DNA from: JAIRVZ01 sp031553415
GTDB taxonomy: Bacteria; Bacteroidota; Bacteroidia; Bacteroidales; Azobacteroidaceae
Reading direction: 5' to 3'
Length of the DNA stretch: 45,504 nt
Assembly: GCA_031553415.1 (NCBI GenBank)
Contig: JAVBLO010000087.1
Coordinates: forward strand, 1-45,504
The translations under genes and the position numbers were made by a program. This document shows, one piece after another, positions 31,912-41,186 of this stretch. Below the pieces are notes generated by a model. That model had not been told where the DNA came from. It made no database searches and saw only the letters and a program-made list of their open reading frames with translations. Position 1 is the first letter of the stretch, and the number at the start of each line of letters is the position of its first letter.

Positions 31912-34197
31912 ATGAATCGACTGTTTTTTAAAGCATTCTTTTCTGTCATATTGTTAGTTATTTTGGCTTCAAACAATATGCTCGAAGCGCAAATCAGCCA
32001 GGGGGGAACACCACTTTTTTATGCACCTCCGCTGTTGAAAAGCGGCAATAACTTCTTTATCGAAATGCCTTCTTTCAATGTAGATTCCCTTTTGCAAGAC
32101 GACAAACTTAATGAATCTAACATGCGGGGAGCTTTCCGGTTTGCAAATAAATTTTATGTAAATATTGAAAAAGGAAAATCAGGATATAATTATATTTTAC
32201 CTGACGGAACTAAAATCTGGCAGGTGGGAATCCGTTCTCAGGGAGCATACTCCATTAATGTATTTTTTTCGGAATATAAAGTTCCTCCGGGAGGAAAACT
32301 CTTCTTATATAATTCAACCAGGACATCTGTTATCGGTTCTTTTACAGAAGAGAATAATTCTGAAGGCAACATATTACCTATACAACCTGTTGCCGGAGAC
32401 GAAATCATTGTGGAATACCAGGAACCGGCCAATAGTGAATTCGAAGCAAAGTTGAAAATATCGGAAGTCAATCACGATTATAAAGGGTTATTGAATTACG
32501 AGCCGAAAATAGAGCCCATATCCGGCAGCAGTTATTCTTGCATGCCTGATATACTTTGTGTAGATCCATCAAATAATAATATAAGAAGTGCTGTCCTAAT
32601 TACCATCAATGGAGATGTTGCCTGTTCAGGCTCCTTACTCAACACAACAAATAATGATGGGGAACCTGTTTTGCTTACAGCCATACACTGTTTGAATGAT
32701 GGTTTCAAAAAAACGAACGTTGATTATACAAAAGTAGCCGGAACCATTGTTTGTTTCTTTAACTACAATAAGCCTGTCTGTAACCAAACGCAAAGTGCTA
32801 TCCAACGGATGAAAGGCACTGAAGAAATGAGTTTGGCAGGAGCTGTTCCTTTATCCATTATCGTGAAAAACGACATGGCTTTGCTACGGCTTAACAACAA
32901 ACCTCCGGATTATTATATGCCATATTATGCAGGATGGAATATCGCTACTGATGCAGGGAATAACACTCCTTTCATCAATATCCATCATCCATCGGCCTTT
33001 GTTTCCAAATATGGAGATGTAATCAATCCAATAACAATAGGAGATTTTTCCATTACCAACTTTGATTTGAATCCGCAATCCCATTGGAAAATTCCAAAAT
33101 GGAATGTTGGAGCAACAATCGGAGGTTCATCCGGTTCACCGCTTTTTGACAATCATGGTTTGGTTATCGGCGGATTGAGTGGTGGGACATCTGCCTGTAG
33201 CAATGGTTCTCCCAATAACGCTGCAGACTATTTTTTCGCACTTTACAAATCATGGAATTATACTCCTGATGTTGGTATTCTCCTGAAAGATTGCTTGGAT
33301 CCGAATGATTTGGGAGTAACTCAATGGAATGCTTTTGACCCATATAAAGATACTCCTTTGGCAAGACTAAAAAATAGAGATTATAACAATGGTGATGAAT
33401 TGGTTAATTCAAAAATGACTAACCCCAACCAAGGTCTTGTTTTCGGACCAGATTCTTTGAAAATGAAAGAATTCGCAGAAGAATTCGTTACTGACGAAAA
33501 GGCAGAACTTGTGGGTGCTTATTTATTGACTCCGCTGACAGTAGTGACTTCTTCTTCCGGAATAAAAGTAAAAGCTTATAAAGGTAGTCTTTCAGATGAA
33601 AATCTGATAGCATCCGAAACTTTTTATCCCACTTATTGGGATTTCGATGTAACTTCAGCAAATTTTATGGAAAAACAAAAAACAATGAGTTCTGTTTCAA
33701 CCGAATCTTTTGTGAAATTCAGGGAGGAAGTTGATGCGGGTACAAAGTTTTATGTTTCTTATGAAATTACATATCCTTCAGCCAGAGATTTTTCTGTATA
33801 CAATATGGTTTTTGATTCGCCTGAAAAGAATTCTGCCTGGCTTCGCGATGCCAACGGAAACTGGCTTCCGGCAACAAGACATCCTGTCATGCCGATGTCG
33901 GCTGCTTTAACAATAGAACCATTGGTAAGGTTTCATCCCGAAACGAAATTATCTTCTCTTGTTGGGAAAAAAGATTATATCTTCTATCTGAAAACATCCC
34001 GGCAGCTACAAATCAATACTGACAATCCGGATGAAAAAGGAGTTATCTCCATCTATTCTATTGCCGGCCAATTATTGCATAAAATATCCTATTCGGGTAA
34101 TAATCCTGTAAATATTCCGGGAATAAACAATACCAATGTTATCATTGTAAAAGCATTGTCGGAAAGTGGAATAAAGACAAGTAAAATTGTCCTTTAA
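31912..34197 (+). CDS. Secreted trypsin-like serine protease with T9SS sorting domain
   Basis: 761 aa. The signal peptide spans residues 1-25 (FKAFFSVILLVILASNNMLE). A beta-rich pre-domain runs to about residue 200. The protease domain shows LLTAIHC (His near 258), NDMALLRL (Asp near 320) and GATIGGSSGSPLFD (Ser near 408), the chymotrypsin-fold triad in the order of lysyl-endopeptidase-like enzymes. After a linker region, the last ~70 residues (INTDNPDEKGVISIYSIAG, ending GIKTSKIVL) form a T9SS type A sorting domain. It should be exported to the cell surface or medium for protein digestion. Single gene, head to head with the acyl-CoA ligase. Confidence 0.88.
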   Translation: MNRLFFKAFFSVILLVILASNNMLEAQISQGGTPLFYAPPLLKSGNNFFIEMPSFNVDSLLQDDKLNESNMRGAFRFANKFYVNIEKGKSGYNYILPDGTKIWQVGIRSQGAYSINVFFSEYKVPPGGKLFLYNSTRTSVIGSFTEENNSEGNILPIQPVAGDEIIVEYQEPANSEFEAKLKISEVNHDYKGLLNYEPKIEPISGSSYSCMPDILCVDPSNNNIRSAVLITINGDVACSGSLLNTTNNDGEPVLLTAIHCLNDGFKKTNVDYTKVAGTIVCFFNYNKPVCNQTQSAIQRMKGTEEMSLAGAVPLSIIVKNDMALLRLNNKPPDYYMPYYAGWNIATDAGNNTPFINIHHPSAFVSKYGDVINPITIGDFSITNFDLNPQSHWKIPKWNVGATIGGSSGSPLFDNHGLVIGGLSGGTSACSNGSPNNAADYFFALYKSWNYTPDVGILLKDCLDPNDLGVTQWNAFDPYKDTPLARLKNRDYNNGDELVNSKMTNPNQGLVFGPDSLKMKEFAEEFVTDEKAELVGAYLLTPLTVVTSSSGIKVKAYKGSLSDENLIASETFYPTYWDFDVTSANFMEKQKTMSSVSTESFVKFREEVDAGTKFYVSYEITYPSARDFSVYNMVFDSPEKNSAWLRDANGNWLPATRHPVMPMSAALTIEPLVRFHPETKLSSLVGKKDYIFYLKTSRQLQINTDNPDEKGVISIYSIAGQLLHKISYSGNNPVNIPGINNTNVIIVKALSESGIKTSKIVL

Positions 34198-34223
34198 TTG
34201 TCGGTATTTCCGTTTTTTAGTAG

Positions 34224-34231
34224 TAATTTTG
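34224..34231 (+). promoter_or_regulatory. -7 box of purL
   Basis: TAATTTTG matches TAnnTTTG, 25 bp before the ATG at 34257. A TTG at 34198-34200 is 23 bp upstream of it, slightly longer than the usual spacing. No PurR or riboswitch-like leader is visible; the leader is only about 20 nt. Confidence 0.45.
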
Positions 34232-34256
34232 CAAGACTAAACGAATAACAACAATA

Positions 34257-37200
34257 ATGATTCTTTTCTTCAAAACAACGACAGACACAATAATTGCTGT
34301 CGATGCAACAAGTAAACTTCCCAAGGAAGATGTAAAGAAATTGGTGTGGCTTTTCAGTGAAGCCGGATTATTGAAAAAAGAAACTATCAACGGATGGTTT
34401 GTAGGACCGAGACGTGAGATGATTACTCCCTGGAGTACAAATGCTGTGGAAATTACCCAAAATATGGGAATTTCGGGTATTACACGTATTGAAGAATTTT
34501 ATATGGTTCCGGATAAAGATACGGAACATGACCCAATGCTCCAACGTATTTATAATGGTCTCGACCAAACAACATTTACTATCAATAAAAAACCCGAACC
34601 CATCCTCGAAATAGATAACATCGCTACTTATAACGACCAGGAAGGTTTGGCTTTGAGTAAAGACGAAATAGATTACCTGAATGAGGTAAGCAAACGTTTG
34701 GGAAGGAAACTGACGGATAGCGAAGTTTTCGGCTTTTCGCAGGTAAATTCCGAACATTGCCGTCACAAAATATTCAACGGAACTTTTATAATTGACGGAG
34801 AAGAAAAGGAAAGTACGCTTTTCAAATTGATCAAAAAAACTTCTGAAACCAATCCTAATAAATTGGTTTCAGCTTATAAAGATAATGTCGCTTTCAGCGA
34901 AGGACCAGCTGCCGAACAATTTGCTCCGGCATCGGGCGATAAACCCGACTTCTTCGAAACCAAAGAAATCAAAACAGTTATTTCCCTGAAAGCCGAAACA
35001 CATAACTTTCCAACTACAGTTGAACCTTTTAATGGTGCAGCTACCGGAACTGGTGGAGAAATCCGTGACCGTTTGGGTGGTGGAAAAGCCTCACTTCCAA
35101 TCGCAGGAACTGCCGTTTACATGACTTCCTATCCACGCACAGAAGTTGAACGCCCATGGGAAGAAGCAGTAGAGCCTCGTCCATGGTTATACCAAACTCC
35201 CGAACAAATCCTGATCAAAGCTTCGAACGGAGCTTCCGATTTCGGGAATAAATTTGGTCAGCCGTTGATTTGTGGTTCTTTGCTAACCTTCGAGCACGAA
35301 GAAAACCGTAAGAAATTTGCATACGATAAAGTCATCATGCTGGCTGGCGGTGTTGGTTATGCCAATATGCGCGATGCATTGAAAGGCGAACCTAAACCCG
35401 GAGAAAAAGTAGTTATCTTAGGTGGTGATAATTACCGTATCGGTATGGGTGGCGGTGCCGTTTCATCTGTAGATACCGGACAATATGAAAGTGGTATCGA
35501 GCTGAATGCCGTACAACGTGCCAATCCGGAAATGCAAAAACGCGCTTCGAACGTTATCCGTGCCTTGGCCGAATCAAGCGAAAATCCTATTGTTTCCATC
35601 CATGACCATGGTGCAGGAGGACACCTCAACTGTCTTTCCGAATTAGTAGAAACAACCGGAGGAAAAATTGAGGTCAATGCTTTACCCGTTGGAGATCCAA
35701 CCCTTTCCGCCAAAGAAATAATCGGTAATGAAAGCCAGGAACGTATGGGCCTGTTGCTTCAAAAGAAAGATATTGAAAGGGTTAAAAATATAGCAGAACG
35801 TGAGCGTTCTCCAATGTATGTTGTAGGAGAAACAACCAACGACATGCAATTTGTCTTTGAACAAAAGGATGGTAAAAAACCTATCAACCTGAAACTTGAA
35901 GACTTTTTCGGGAAACCACCCCGCACCATCATGAACGACCAAACGGTTGAAGAACGTTTTCAACCATTGCAATATGATATCAGAAACCTGCATGAGTATC
36001 TTGAAAATGTATTGCAGTTGGAAGCAGTGGCTTGTAAAGACTGGCTCACCAATAAAGTCGACCGTTCTGTAACCGGAAAAGTTGCCCGCCAGCAATGCCA
36101 GGGAGAAATCCAATTGCCTTTGAGCGATTTGGGAGCAGTTGCTCTCGATTACAGGGGAAAAGCAGGAATCGCAACTTCCATCGGACATGCACCACAGGTG
36201 GCTATGATTGACTCTGCAGCTGGTTCAGTTATGGCAATTGCCGAATCCCTCACCAACATTGTTTTTGCTCCACTAACAGATAAACTAGCTGGTGTTTCGT
36301 TAAGCGCCAACTGGATGTGGCCCTGCAAAAATCCGGGTGAAGATGCCCGTTTATATAAAGCGGTGGAGGCTTGTTCCGAATTTGCCTGTGAACTGGGAAT
36401 CAATATTCCTACGGGAAAAGACTCTCTTTCAATGACTCAGAAATATGGCGAAGAGAAAGTTTATTCTCCCGGGACAGTGATTATTTCTGCCGGAGCGGAA
36501 GTTTCAGATATTAAGAAGATTGTATCTCCCGTAATCGTCAATAAGCGCAATACTTACATTTATTATATCGATTTCTCTTTCGATGCATTCAAATTGGGAG
36601 GTTCGGCATTTGCACAATCACTGAATAAATTAGGAGATGAAGTTCCGACTGTCCAGGATGCCGAATATTTCAAAACGACTTTCAATACTGTTCAGGATTT
36701 AATCAACAAAGATTTGGTTCTGGCCGGGCATGACATTTCTGCAGGAGGTATGATTACTGCACTTCTTGAGATGTGCTTCGGGAATGTAGAAGGCGGATTG
36801 GATATCAATCTAGACAAAATCAAAGAGAAAGACCTGATAAAAATCCTTTTCAGCGAAAATCCGGGCATTTTGATTCAGGTACAAAACAAAAAAGAAGTTG
36901 AAAATATCCTGAACGAAAAAGGAATCGCTTTTGCCTGCATCGGAAAAACCGAAAAGGAACGTCATATTATCGTAAATAAAGAAGGTATCCAATATCACTT
37001 TGGTATTGATTACATGCGTGATGTCTGGTATTCTTCTTCTTACTTGTTAGACAGGAAACAAAGCGGCGAACAATGTGCAAAAGACCGTTTTGAAAACTAT
37101 AAGCAACAACCTTTGGAATTCAAGTTCAACAGAAATTTTGATGGTTCATTGAAACAATATGGCATTTCTGCCGACAGGAAGAAGAATTCGGGCGTAAAAG

Positions 37201-37949
37201 CTGCTATTATCCGTGAAAAAGGAACCAACGGCGACCGAGAAATGGCTTATTCACTTTACTTAGCCGGATTTGACGTGAAAGATGTTCACATGACGGATTT
37301 AGCCACTGGTCGTGAAACACTTGAAGATATAAATTTAATTGTTTTCTGTGGTGGTTTTTCCAACTCCGACGTATTGGGTTCTGCCAAAGGTTGGGCCGGC
37401 GGATTTTTATTCAACGAAAAGGCTAAAAAGGCGTTGGATAATTTCTATGCCCGCAAAGATACTTTAAGTTTGGGAATCTGTAATGGTTGCCAGTTAATGG
37501 TAGAATTAGGGTTGATTAATCCTAACCACAAGGAAAAAACAAAAATGTTGCATAACGAATCTCACAAATTCGAATCGGAATTCGTGAGTTTGCATATCCC
37601 AAAGAATAAATCGGTGATGTTCGGTTCTTTATCCGGAAGCAAATTGGGTATTTGGGTAGCTCACGGAGAAGGTAAATTCAGTCTCCCATATGCTGAAAAG
37701 AAATACAACGTTATAGCCAAATACAATTACGAAGCTTATCCTGCAAATCCGAATGGCTCTGATTATGCAGTAGCTGGTATCTGTTCGCGTGATGGACGCC
37801 ACTTAGCTATGATGCCTCACCTGGAAAGGGCTATTTTCCCATGGCAATGGGCAAATTATCCGCTTAACAGGAAAGCTCTGGATGAAGTCAGTCCGTGGAT
37901 TGAGGCATTCGTCAATGCAAGGAAATGGATTGAAAAATCAGTAAATTAA
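34257..37949 (+). CDS. purL: Phosphoribosylformylglycinamidine synthase, long form
   Basis: 1230 aa, the large single-chain FGAM synthase of purine synthesis (FGAR + Gln + ATP to FGAM). Visible parts: the N-terminal PurS-like domain, the linker with SEVFGFSQVNSEHCRHK, first synthetase domain motifs (AETHNFPTTVEPFNGAATGT, GGEIRDRLG), the second synthetase half (MAIAESLTNIVFAPL, GVSLSANWMW, PTGKDSLSMT), and a C-terminal class I glutaminase with FCGGFSNSDVLGSAKGWA, nucleophile Cys in LGICNGCQLM near residue 1076 and MMPHLERAIFPWQW. Complete, no lesions. Single-gene unit ended by a strong AT-rich hairpin. Confidence 0.97.
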   Translation: MILFFKTTTDTIIAVDATSKLPKEDVKKLVWLFSEAGLLKKETINGWFVGPRREMITPWSTNAVEITQNMGISGITRIEEFYMVPDKDTEHDPMLQRIYNGLDQTTFTINKKPEPILEIDNIATYNDQEGLALSKDEIDYLNEVSKRLGRKLTDSEVFGFSQVNSEHCRHKIFNGTFIIDGEEKESTLFKLIKKTSETNPNKLVSAYKDNVAFSEGPAAEQFAPASGDKPDFFETKEIKTVISLKAETHNFPTTVEPFNGAATGTGGEIRDRLGGGKASLPIAGTAVYMTSYPRTEVERPWEEAVEPRPWLYQTPEQILIKASNGASDFGNKFGQPLICGSLLTFEHEENRKKFAYDKVIMLAGGVGYANMRDALKGEPKPGEKVVILGGDNYRIGMGGGAVSSVDTGQYESGIELNAVQRANPEMQKRASNVIRALAESSENPIVSIHDHGAGGHLNCLSELVETTGGKIEVNALPVGDPTLSAKEIIGNESQERMGLLLQKKDIERVKNIAERERSPMYVVGETTNDMQFVFEQKDGKKPINLKLEDFFGKPPRTIMNDQTVEERFQPLQYDIRNLHEYLENVLQLEAVACKDWLTNKVDRSVTGKVARQQCQGEIQLPLSDLGAVALDYRGKAGIATSIGHAPQVAMIDSAAGSVMAIAESLTNIVFAPLTDKLAGVSLSANWMWPCKNPGEDARLYKAVEACSEFACELGINIPTGKDSLSMTQKYGEEKVYSPGTVIISAGAEVSDIKKIVSPVIVNKRNTYIYYIDFSFDAFKLGGSAFAQSLNKLGDEVPTVQDAEYFKTTFNTVQDLINKDLVLAGHDISAGGMITALLEMCFGNVEGGLDINLDKIKEKDLIKILFSENPGILIQVQNKKEVENILNEKGIAFACIGKTEKERHIIVNKEGIQYHFGIDYMRDVWYSSSYLLDRKQSGEQCAKDRFENYKQQPLEFKFNRNFDGSLKQYGISADRKKNSGVKAAIIREKGTNGDREMAYSLYLAGFDVKDVHMTDLATGRETLEDINLIVFCGGFSNSDVLGSAKGWAGGFLFNEKAKKALDNFYARKDTLSLGICNGCQLMVELGLINPNHKEKTKMLHNESHKFESEFVSLHIPKNKSVMFGSLSGSKLGIWVAHGEGKFSLPYAEKKYNVIAKYNYEAYPANPNGSDYAVAGICSRDGRHLAMMPHLERAIFPWQWANYPLNRKALDEVSPWIEAFVNARKWIEKSVN

Positions 37950-37954
37950 CAATG

Positions 37955-38012
37955 AAAAATGAACAATGAAAAATTGAAAATCTTAAAAATTAATTTTTCA
38001 TTGTTCATTTTT
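37955..38012. terminator. Perfect 21-bp AT-rich inverted repeat after purL
   Basis: Arms 37955-37975 and 37992-38012 are exact reverse complements around a 16-nt loop. The right arm ends in TTTTT, so it can end purL transcription. It uses the same ATGAACAATGAA-type words as the hairpin at 41138-41186, marking a dispersed palindrome family. The next gene starts only 20 bp after it, so this hairpin lies in the leader of the TPM gene. Confidence 0.75.
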
Positions 38013-38032
38013 AATTGTTAATTATTTTGCTT

Positions 38033-39265
38033 ATGAATAAGTATATCTTATCCCTAATCTGCATCTCTATAGCTTTTGCATCCTCTGCAAAAATATATAC
38101 TGTTAAAGATGTCCCTAATGTACAATTGGAGGATGCAACCCGTTTTGTATCCAATCCTGATGAAATTATTTCAAAAAACGCAGAAAATATAATCAACAGC
38201 GAAATTGCAGTTGTCAGGGATTCTGCATCTGCCGAAATTGCAGTTGTTTTACTTGAATCAATCGGAGACAGGGACATAGATGATTTTGCAACCGACCTTT
38301 TCATGGATTGGAAAATAGGGAAAAAGGATAATGATAACGGTTTACTATTCCTTTTGGTTAAAGACCAGCGGCAGATGGTTTTCCGTACAGGATACGGGTT
38401 GGAAGGCGTACTCCCAGATGCTATTTTAGGACGTGTTATCAGGAATGATATTTCTCCATATCTTAAACAGGGAGATTTCGATGGGGGAATCACAAACGGA
38501 ATCGAAAAAGTTTGTGAATATTTGCTCAATCCGGAAGCCATACAGGAAATTTATTCTTCCGAAAATTCAAAACCCGGGATTCATTTTGAAGAAAGTAGTG
38601 TTTTTGGGTACCTGTTTGTTGGCTTTGTTATTTGTTTCCTTTTTGTAATATGGACTATTTCTGTGTTGGGTACAAACAAAAATAACTATGAAAAATACAT
38701 GTCGTTCAAGAAAGGAAAAGGACTTACTATCTTTTTTACAGTCTTCTTTCCAATTTCTATGTTGCTCTTTTGCATCATCTATTTCTTCTTGAAGGGAAGG
38801 TTACGCAACAAACCCATTAAATGTCCGAAATGTAAAACCAAAATGCAGAAGCTGAGTCAAACGGAAGAAGTTCCTTATTTGAACAGACCTCAGTTGACAG
38901 AAGAAAAAATCGGTTCGATAGATTATGATGTTTGGAAATGTGATAATTGTAATTATCTGGAAATACTTCCCTATAAGAAAAGGTCAAAATATACTCCTTG
39001 TCCGTTTTGCAATGCAGTGACATATTATCTTGCCAGCGATATTGTTATTTCAAGGGCGACAACCCTCTCTTCCGGTGCGGGAGAACAAACTTTTAGTTGC
39101 AAAAATTGCGGGAAAAGCTACAAAAGAAGATATAAAATACCCAGAATTGTTGTCACCTCAAGCAGTGACCATGGTGGAAGTAGTTGGGGAAGTGGTTCCG
39201 GGAACAGCGGCGGCTCATGGGGTGGCGGTAGCACTGGTGGTGGCGGAGCGAGGGGCGGCTGGTGA
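38033..39265 (+). CDS. TPM-domain (YgcG-like) membrane protein with zinc ribbons and Gly-rich tail
   Basis: 410 aa from the ATG at 38033, which opens a signal peptide (MNKYILSLICISIAFASSA); an ATG six codons upstream is less likely. The TPM domain lies about 30-165 (RDSASAEIAVVLLESIGDRD, WKIGKKDNDNGLLFLLVKDQ, FRTGYGLEGVLPDAILGRVI). Two membrane helices follow near 195-215 and 235-260. Then come Cys pairs (CPKCKTKM, CDNCNY, CPFCNAV, CKNCGK), predicting two zinc ribbons, and a Ser/Gly tail (SSWGSGSGNSGGSWGGG). TPM proteins are linked to LemA-type proteins and envelope upkeep. Its last 51 bp overlap the opposing S41 peptidase gene. Confidence 0.85.
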   Translation: MNKYILSLICISIAFASSAKIYTVKDVPNVQLEDATRFVSNPDEIISKNAENIINSEIAVVRDSASAEIAVVLLESIGDRDIDDFATDLFMDWKIGKKDNDNGLLFLLVKDQRQMVFRTGYGLEGVLPDAILGRVIRNDISPYLKQGDFDGGITNGIEKVCEYLLNPEAIQEIYSSENSKPGIHFEESSVFGYLFVGFVICFLFVIWTISVLGTNKNNYEKYMSFKKGKGLTIFFTVFFPISMLLFCIIYFFLKGRLRNKPIKCPKCKTKMQKLSQTEEVPYLNRPQLTEEKIGSIDYDVWKCDNCNYLEILPYKKRSKYTPCPFCNAVTYYLASDIVISRATTLSSGAGEQTFSCKNCGKSYKRRYKIPRIVVTSSSDHGGSSWGSGSGNSGGSWGGGSTGGGGARGGW

Positions 39266-40273
39266 TTTCAAATAATCCCGGGCGGCTTCAATAAACGGGT
39301 CTATAGTTCCACCTTTATCATTCCATTCTACAAATTCATCAGGATCTATTCCAAATTCAATTTGTTGCTTATTTTCGTCTAAATTAGGACAAGCCGAATA
39401 TCTTACCGACCAACCGTTAGGCAATTCTGATGACATCGGGAGACCTCCTCCTCCTCCCGTCCGGTCTCCCATAATCGTTACCAAAGGAAATAATCGCATG
39501 GCGCTGACAAATTCATTGGTGGCGCTGTAACATTTCCTGTTAGTCAACACTACAACCGGTTTTTGATAACGTATTCTTGTAGAAGGCTCTATATATTTGG
39601 AGAAAGGGTCAGAAAAATCATCATGTCCTTTGCCTGTCTTGTGCTGAACATATCCTATAAGGATTTTCTCATTCGTAAAACGGGATGCAAATTCGGTCGC
39701 ATTCGTTAATGTTCCTCCCCCATTATTCCTTACATCAATAATAATTCCATCACAAATAGCGAATTTATTCAAAATATAATCCAAAGAACTCAAACTTACA
39801 CCCACAGAAAAATCTCCGTAACAGATGTATCCTGTGTTATTGTTCAAAATCTTGTAACGCACTCCGGAAGTAATGGAATAATCAGTACCTAAATATTTGT
39901 CTATCAATTTTTGGTCGAAATTTTCGGGATAATCTTCAAACCATTTCCAATATCTTCCGTAATCAAACGTAGTTACCAAATTAACATGACCGTCTTTCAA
40001 TTCCTGCAACATTTCGTTTAATAATTTAAACAGCTCTTCATCAGTCATTTGTTCATTAACACGTTTGGAATAATCAGCGTGTATTTCGTCCCAATCAATG
40101 TCTTTATAAGAAAAGAAACAGTATTTTTCATCCATGATTTTCCAAAGAGCTTCGAAATTGCCACGCGGGGAATCGTCGTATTCGTCAACTTTTACGCAGG
40201 AAGAAAAGATGAAAAAAAACAAAAATATTCCGATAACTCCCGATGACTTCTGATGACTTCTGATAACTTCCAT
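39215..40273 (-). CDS. S41-family (C-terminal processing-like) peptidase lipoprotein
   Basis: 352 aa from the ATG at 40273, which has AAAGG four bases upstream; a TTG five codons earlier is the alternative. The lipoprotein signal ends at FFIFSSC. The S41 N-terminal region (FEALWKIMDEKYCFFSYKDI) is followed by the peptidase core: GIIIDVRNNGGGTL, PVVVLTNRKCYSATNEFV with catalytic Ser near residue 252, and GDRTGGGGGLPMSSELPNGW. It likely acts in the periplasm or at the outer membrane. The first codons are made of 10-bp repeats, giving an unusual signal n-region. The last 17 codons are antisense to the Gly-rich end of the TPM gene. Confidence 0.88.
   Translation of the reverse strand: MEVIRSHQKSSGVIGIFLFFFIFSSCVKVDEYDDSPRGNFEALWKIMDEKYCFFSYKDIDWDEIHADYSKRVNEQMTDEELFKLLNEMLQELKDGHVNLVTTFDYGRYWKWFEDYPENFDQKLIDKYLGTDYSITSGVRYKILNNNTGYICYGDFSVGVSLSSLDYILNKFAICDGIIIDVRNNGGGTLTNATEFASRFTNEKILIGYVQHKTGKGHDDFSDPFSKYIEPSTRIRYQKPVVVLTNRKCYSATNEFVSAMRLFPLVTIMGDRTGGGGGLPMSSELPNGWSVRYSACPNLDENKQQIEFGIDPDEFVEWNDKGGTIDPFIEAARDYLKSPAAPRSATTSATATP
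40228..40267 (-). repeat. Four 10-bp tandem repeats inside the S41 signal-peptide coding region
   Basis: On the minus strand the units are GTTATCAGAA, GTCATCAGAA, GTCATCGGGA and GTTATCGGAA, starting two codons after the ATG. They encode most of the n-region before the hydrophobic core. The same 10-bp words form the palindrome at 24690-24772. Confidence 0.8.
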
Positions 40274-40280
40274 ATATCCT

Positions 40281-41120
40281 TTACTCAAAAACCCGTTTAT
40301 ATTTCCCTTTAGCCTGTTTTTTCCCCGAAACGGTAAAAACTTCTTTCGAAAATCCTATCATAAAACTATTGTTATGAATGCGGGTATCTATCTCATTCAC
40401 CCGGGTTTCATAAATCGAATTTACATACATCAACCTTAAAGTTATAAAATCTAAAGGAATTTCGAGCGAAAGGCTATTCCGCAGGATAACCTGATTATGA
40501 TAGGACGCAAAGTGCACCAAATGGTCGTCATCGCCCAGCGAAATTTCGTAATAAGATTGTCCGTAATGCGGAGAAAACATGATTCCCACAAAGGGAGAAC
40601 TGATTTGATAGCGCACCCTGAATGGCTGGAATTTTATATTGAAATCGTAAGAAGCCGCACCGGATAATGCCAGGTTTATATGTGCTTTACCAGTTGCCGG
40701 GTTATTGGAATTCCTTGTATTGTAAATAAACCCGGCAATCCCGTTAATCTGGCTTCCTGTATAAATTTTCAGGTTGGATACCGGAGCAAATCGGCAAAAC
40801 AATCCATAACTGTATTCCAAGAAACCAGTATATTCGGTAGAATTTTTCGAAGGGTTTTCGATCGATGAGAAATCGATATTAAACAATTGTTGCCCGGCTA
40901 CATTTCCTTTGAGCAATCCTGTCATCTTCATATTTTCCTGCATGAAACCGAATGATGTGCCGGTGTATTCCAATGGAGAAAGGTATGTGTCGTAGACACT
41001 GACTCCTCCTATACCAATCATGCTTGATCTGTAACTCAGGTTTACGGGTTGTTCTTCCTGCGAAAAACAGGAAAATAACCCGGAAAATAACGCAATTACA
41101 ATGATCAAATATTTTCGCAT
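40281..41120 (-). CDS. Secreted, probably outer-membrane beta-barrel-like protein
   Basis: 279 aa from the ATG at 41120, which starts a signal peptide (MRKYLIIVIALFSGLFSC, possibly a lipoprotein cleavage at Cys). An upstream frame extension to 41189 crosses the palindrome after the topoisomerase gene and is not credible. The rest is strand-rich with alternating polar and aromatic residues (YTGFLEYSYGLFCRFAPVSN, FNIKFQPFRVRYQISSPF, SLEIPLDFITLRLMYVNSIY), consistent with a barrel, though no family is recognised. The S41 peptidase starts 7 bp downstream, so the two are co-transcribed. Confidence 0.7.
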   Translation of the reverse strand: MRKYLIIVIALFSGLFSCFSQEEQPVNLSYRSSMIGIGGVSVYDTYLSPLEYTGTSFGFMQENMKMTGLLKGNVAGQQLFNIDFSSIENPSKNSTEYTGFLEYSYGLFCRFAPVSNLKIYTGSQINGIAGFIYNTRNSNNPATGKAHINLALSGAASYDFNIKFQPFRVRYQISSPFVGIMFSPHYGQSYYEISLGDDDHLVHFASYHNQVILRNSLSLEIPLDFITLRLMYVNSIYETRVNEIDTRIHNNSFMIGFSKEVFTVSGKKQAKGKYKRVFE

Positions 41121-41137
41121 GTTAATGAAAAAGTAAA

Positions 41138-41186
41138 AATGAACAATTAACAATGAAGGGTAATTTTTCATTGTTAATTGTTCATT
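41138..41186. terminator. Perfect 20-bp inverted repeat after the topoisomerase gene
   Basis: Arms 41138-41157 and 41167-41186 are exact reverse complements around a 9-nt loop. It overlaps the first base of the topoisomerase stop codon and lies 18 bp before the next gene. Its words (ATGAACAATTAACAATGAA) match the hairpin after purL. It is probably a terminator or attenuator, and one copy of a dispersed palindrome family. Confidence 0.75.
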
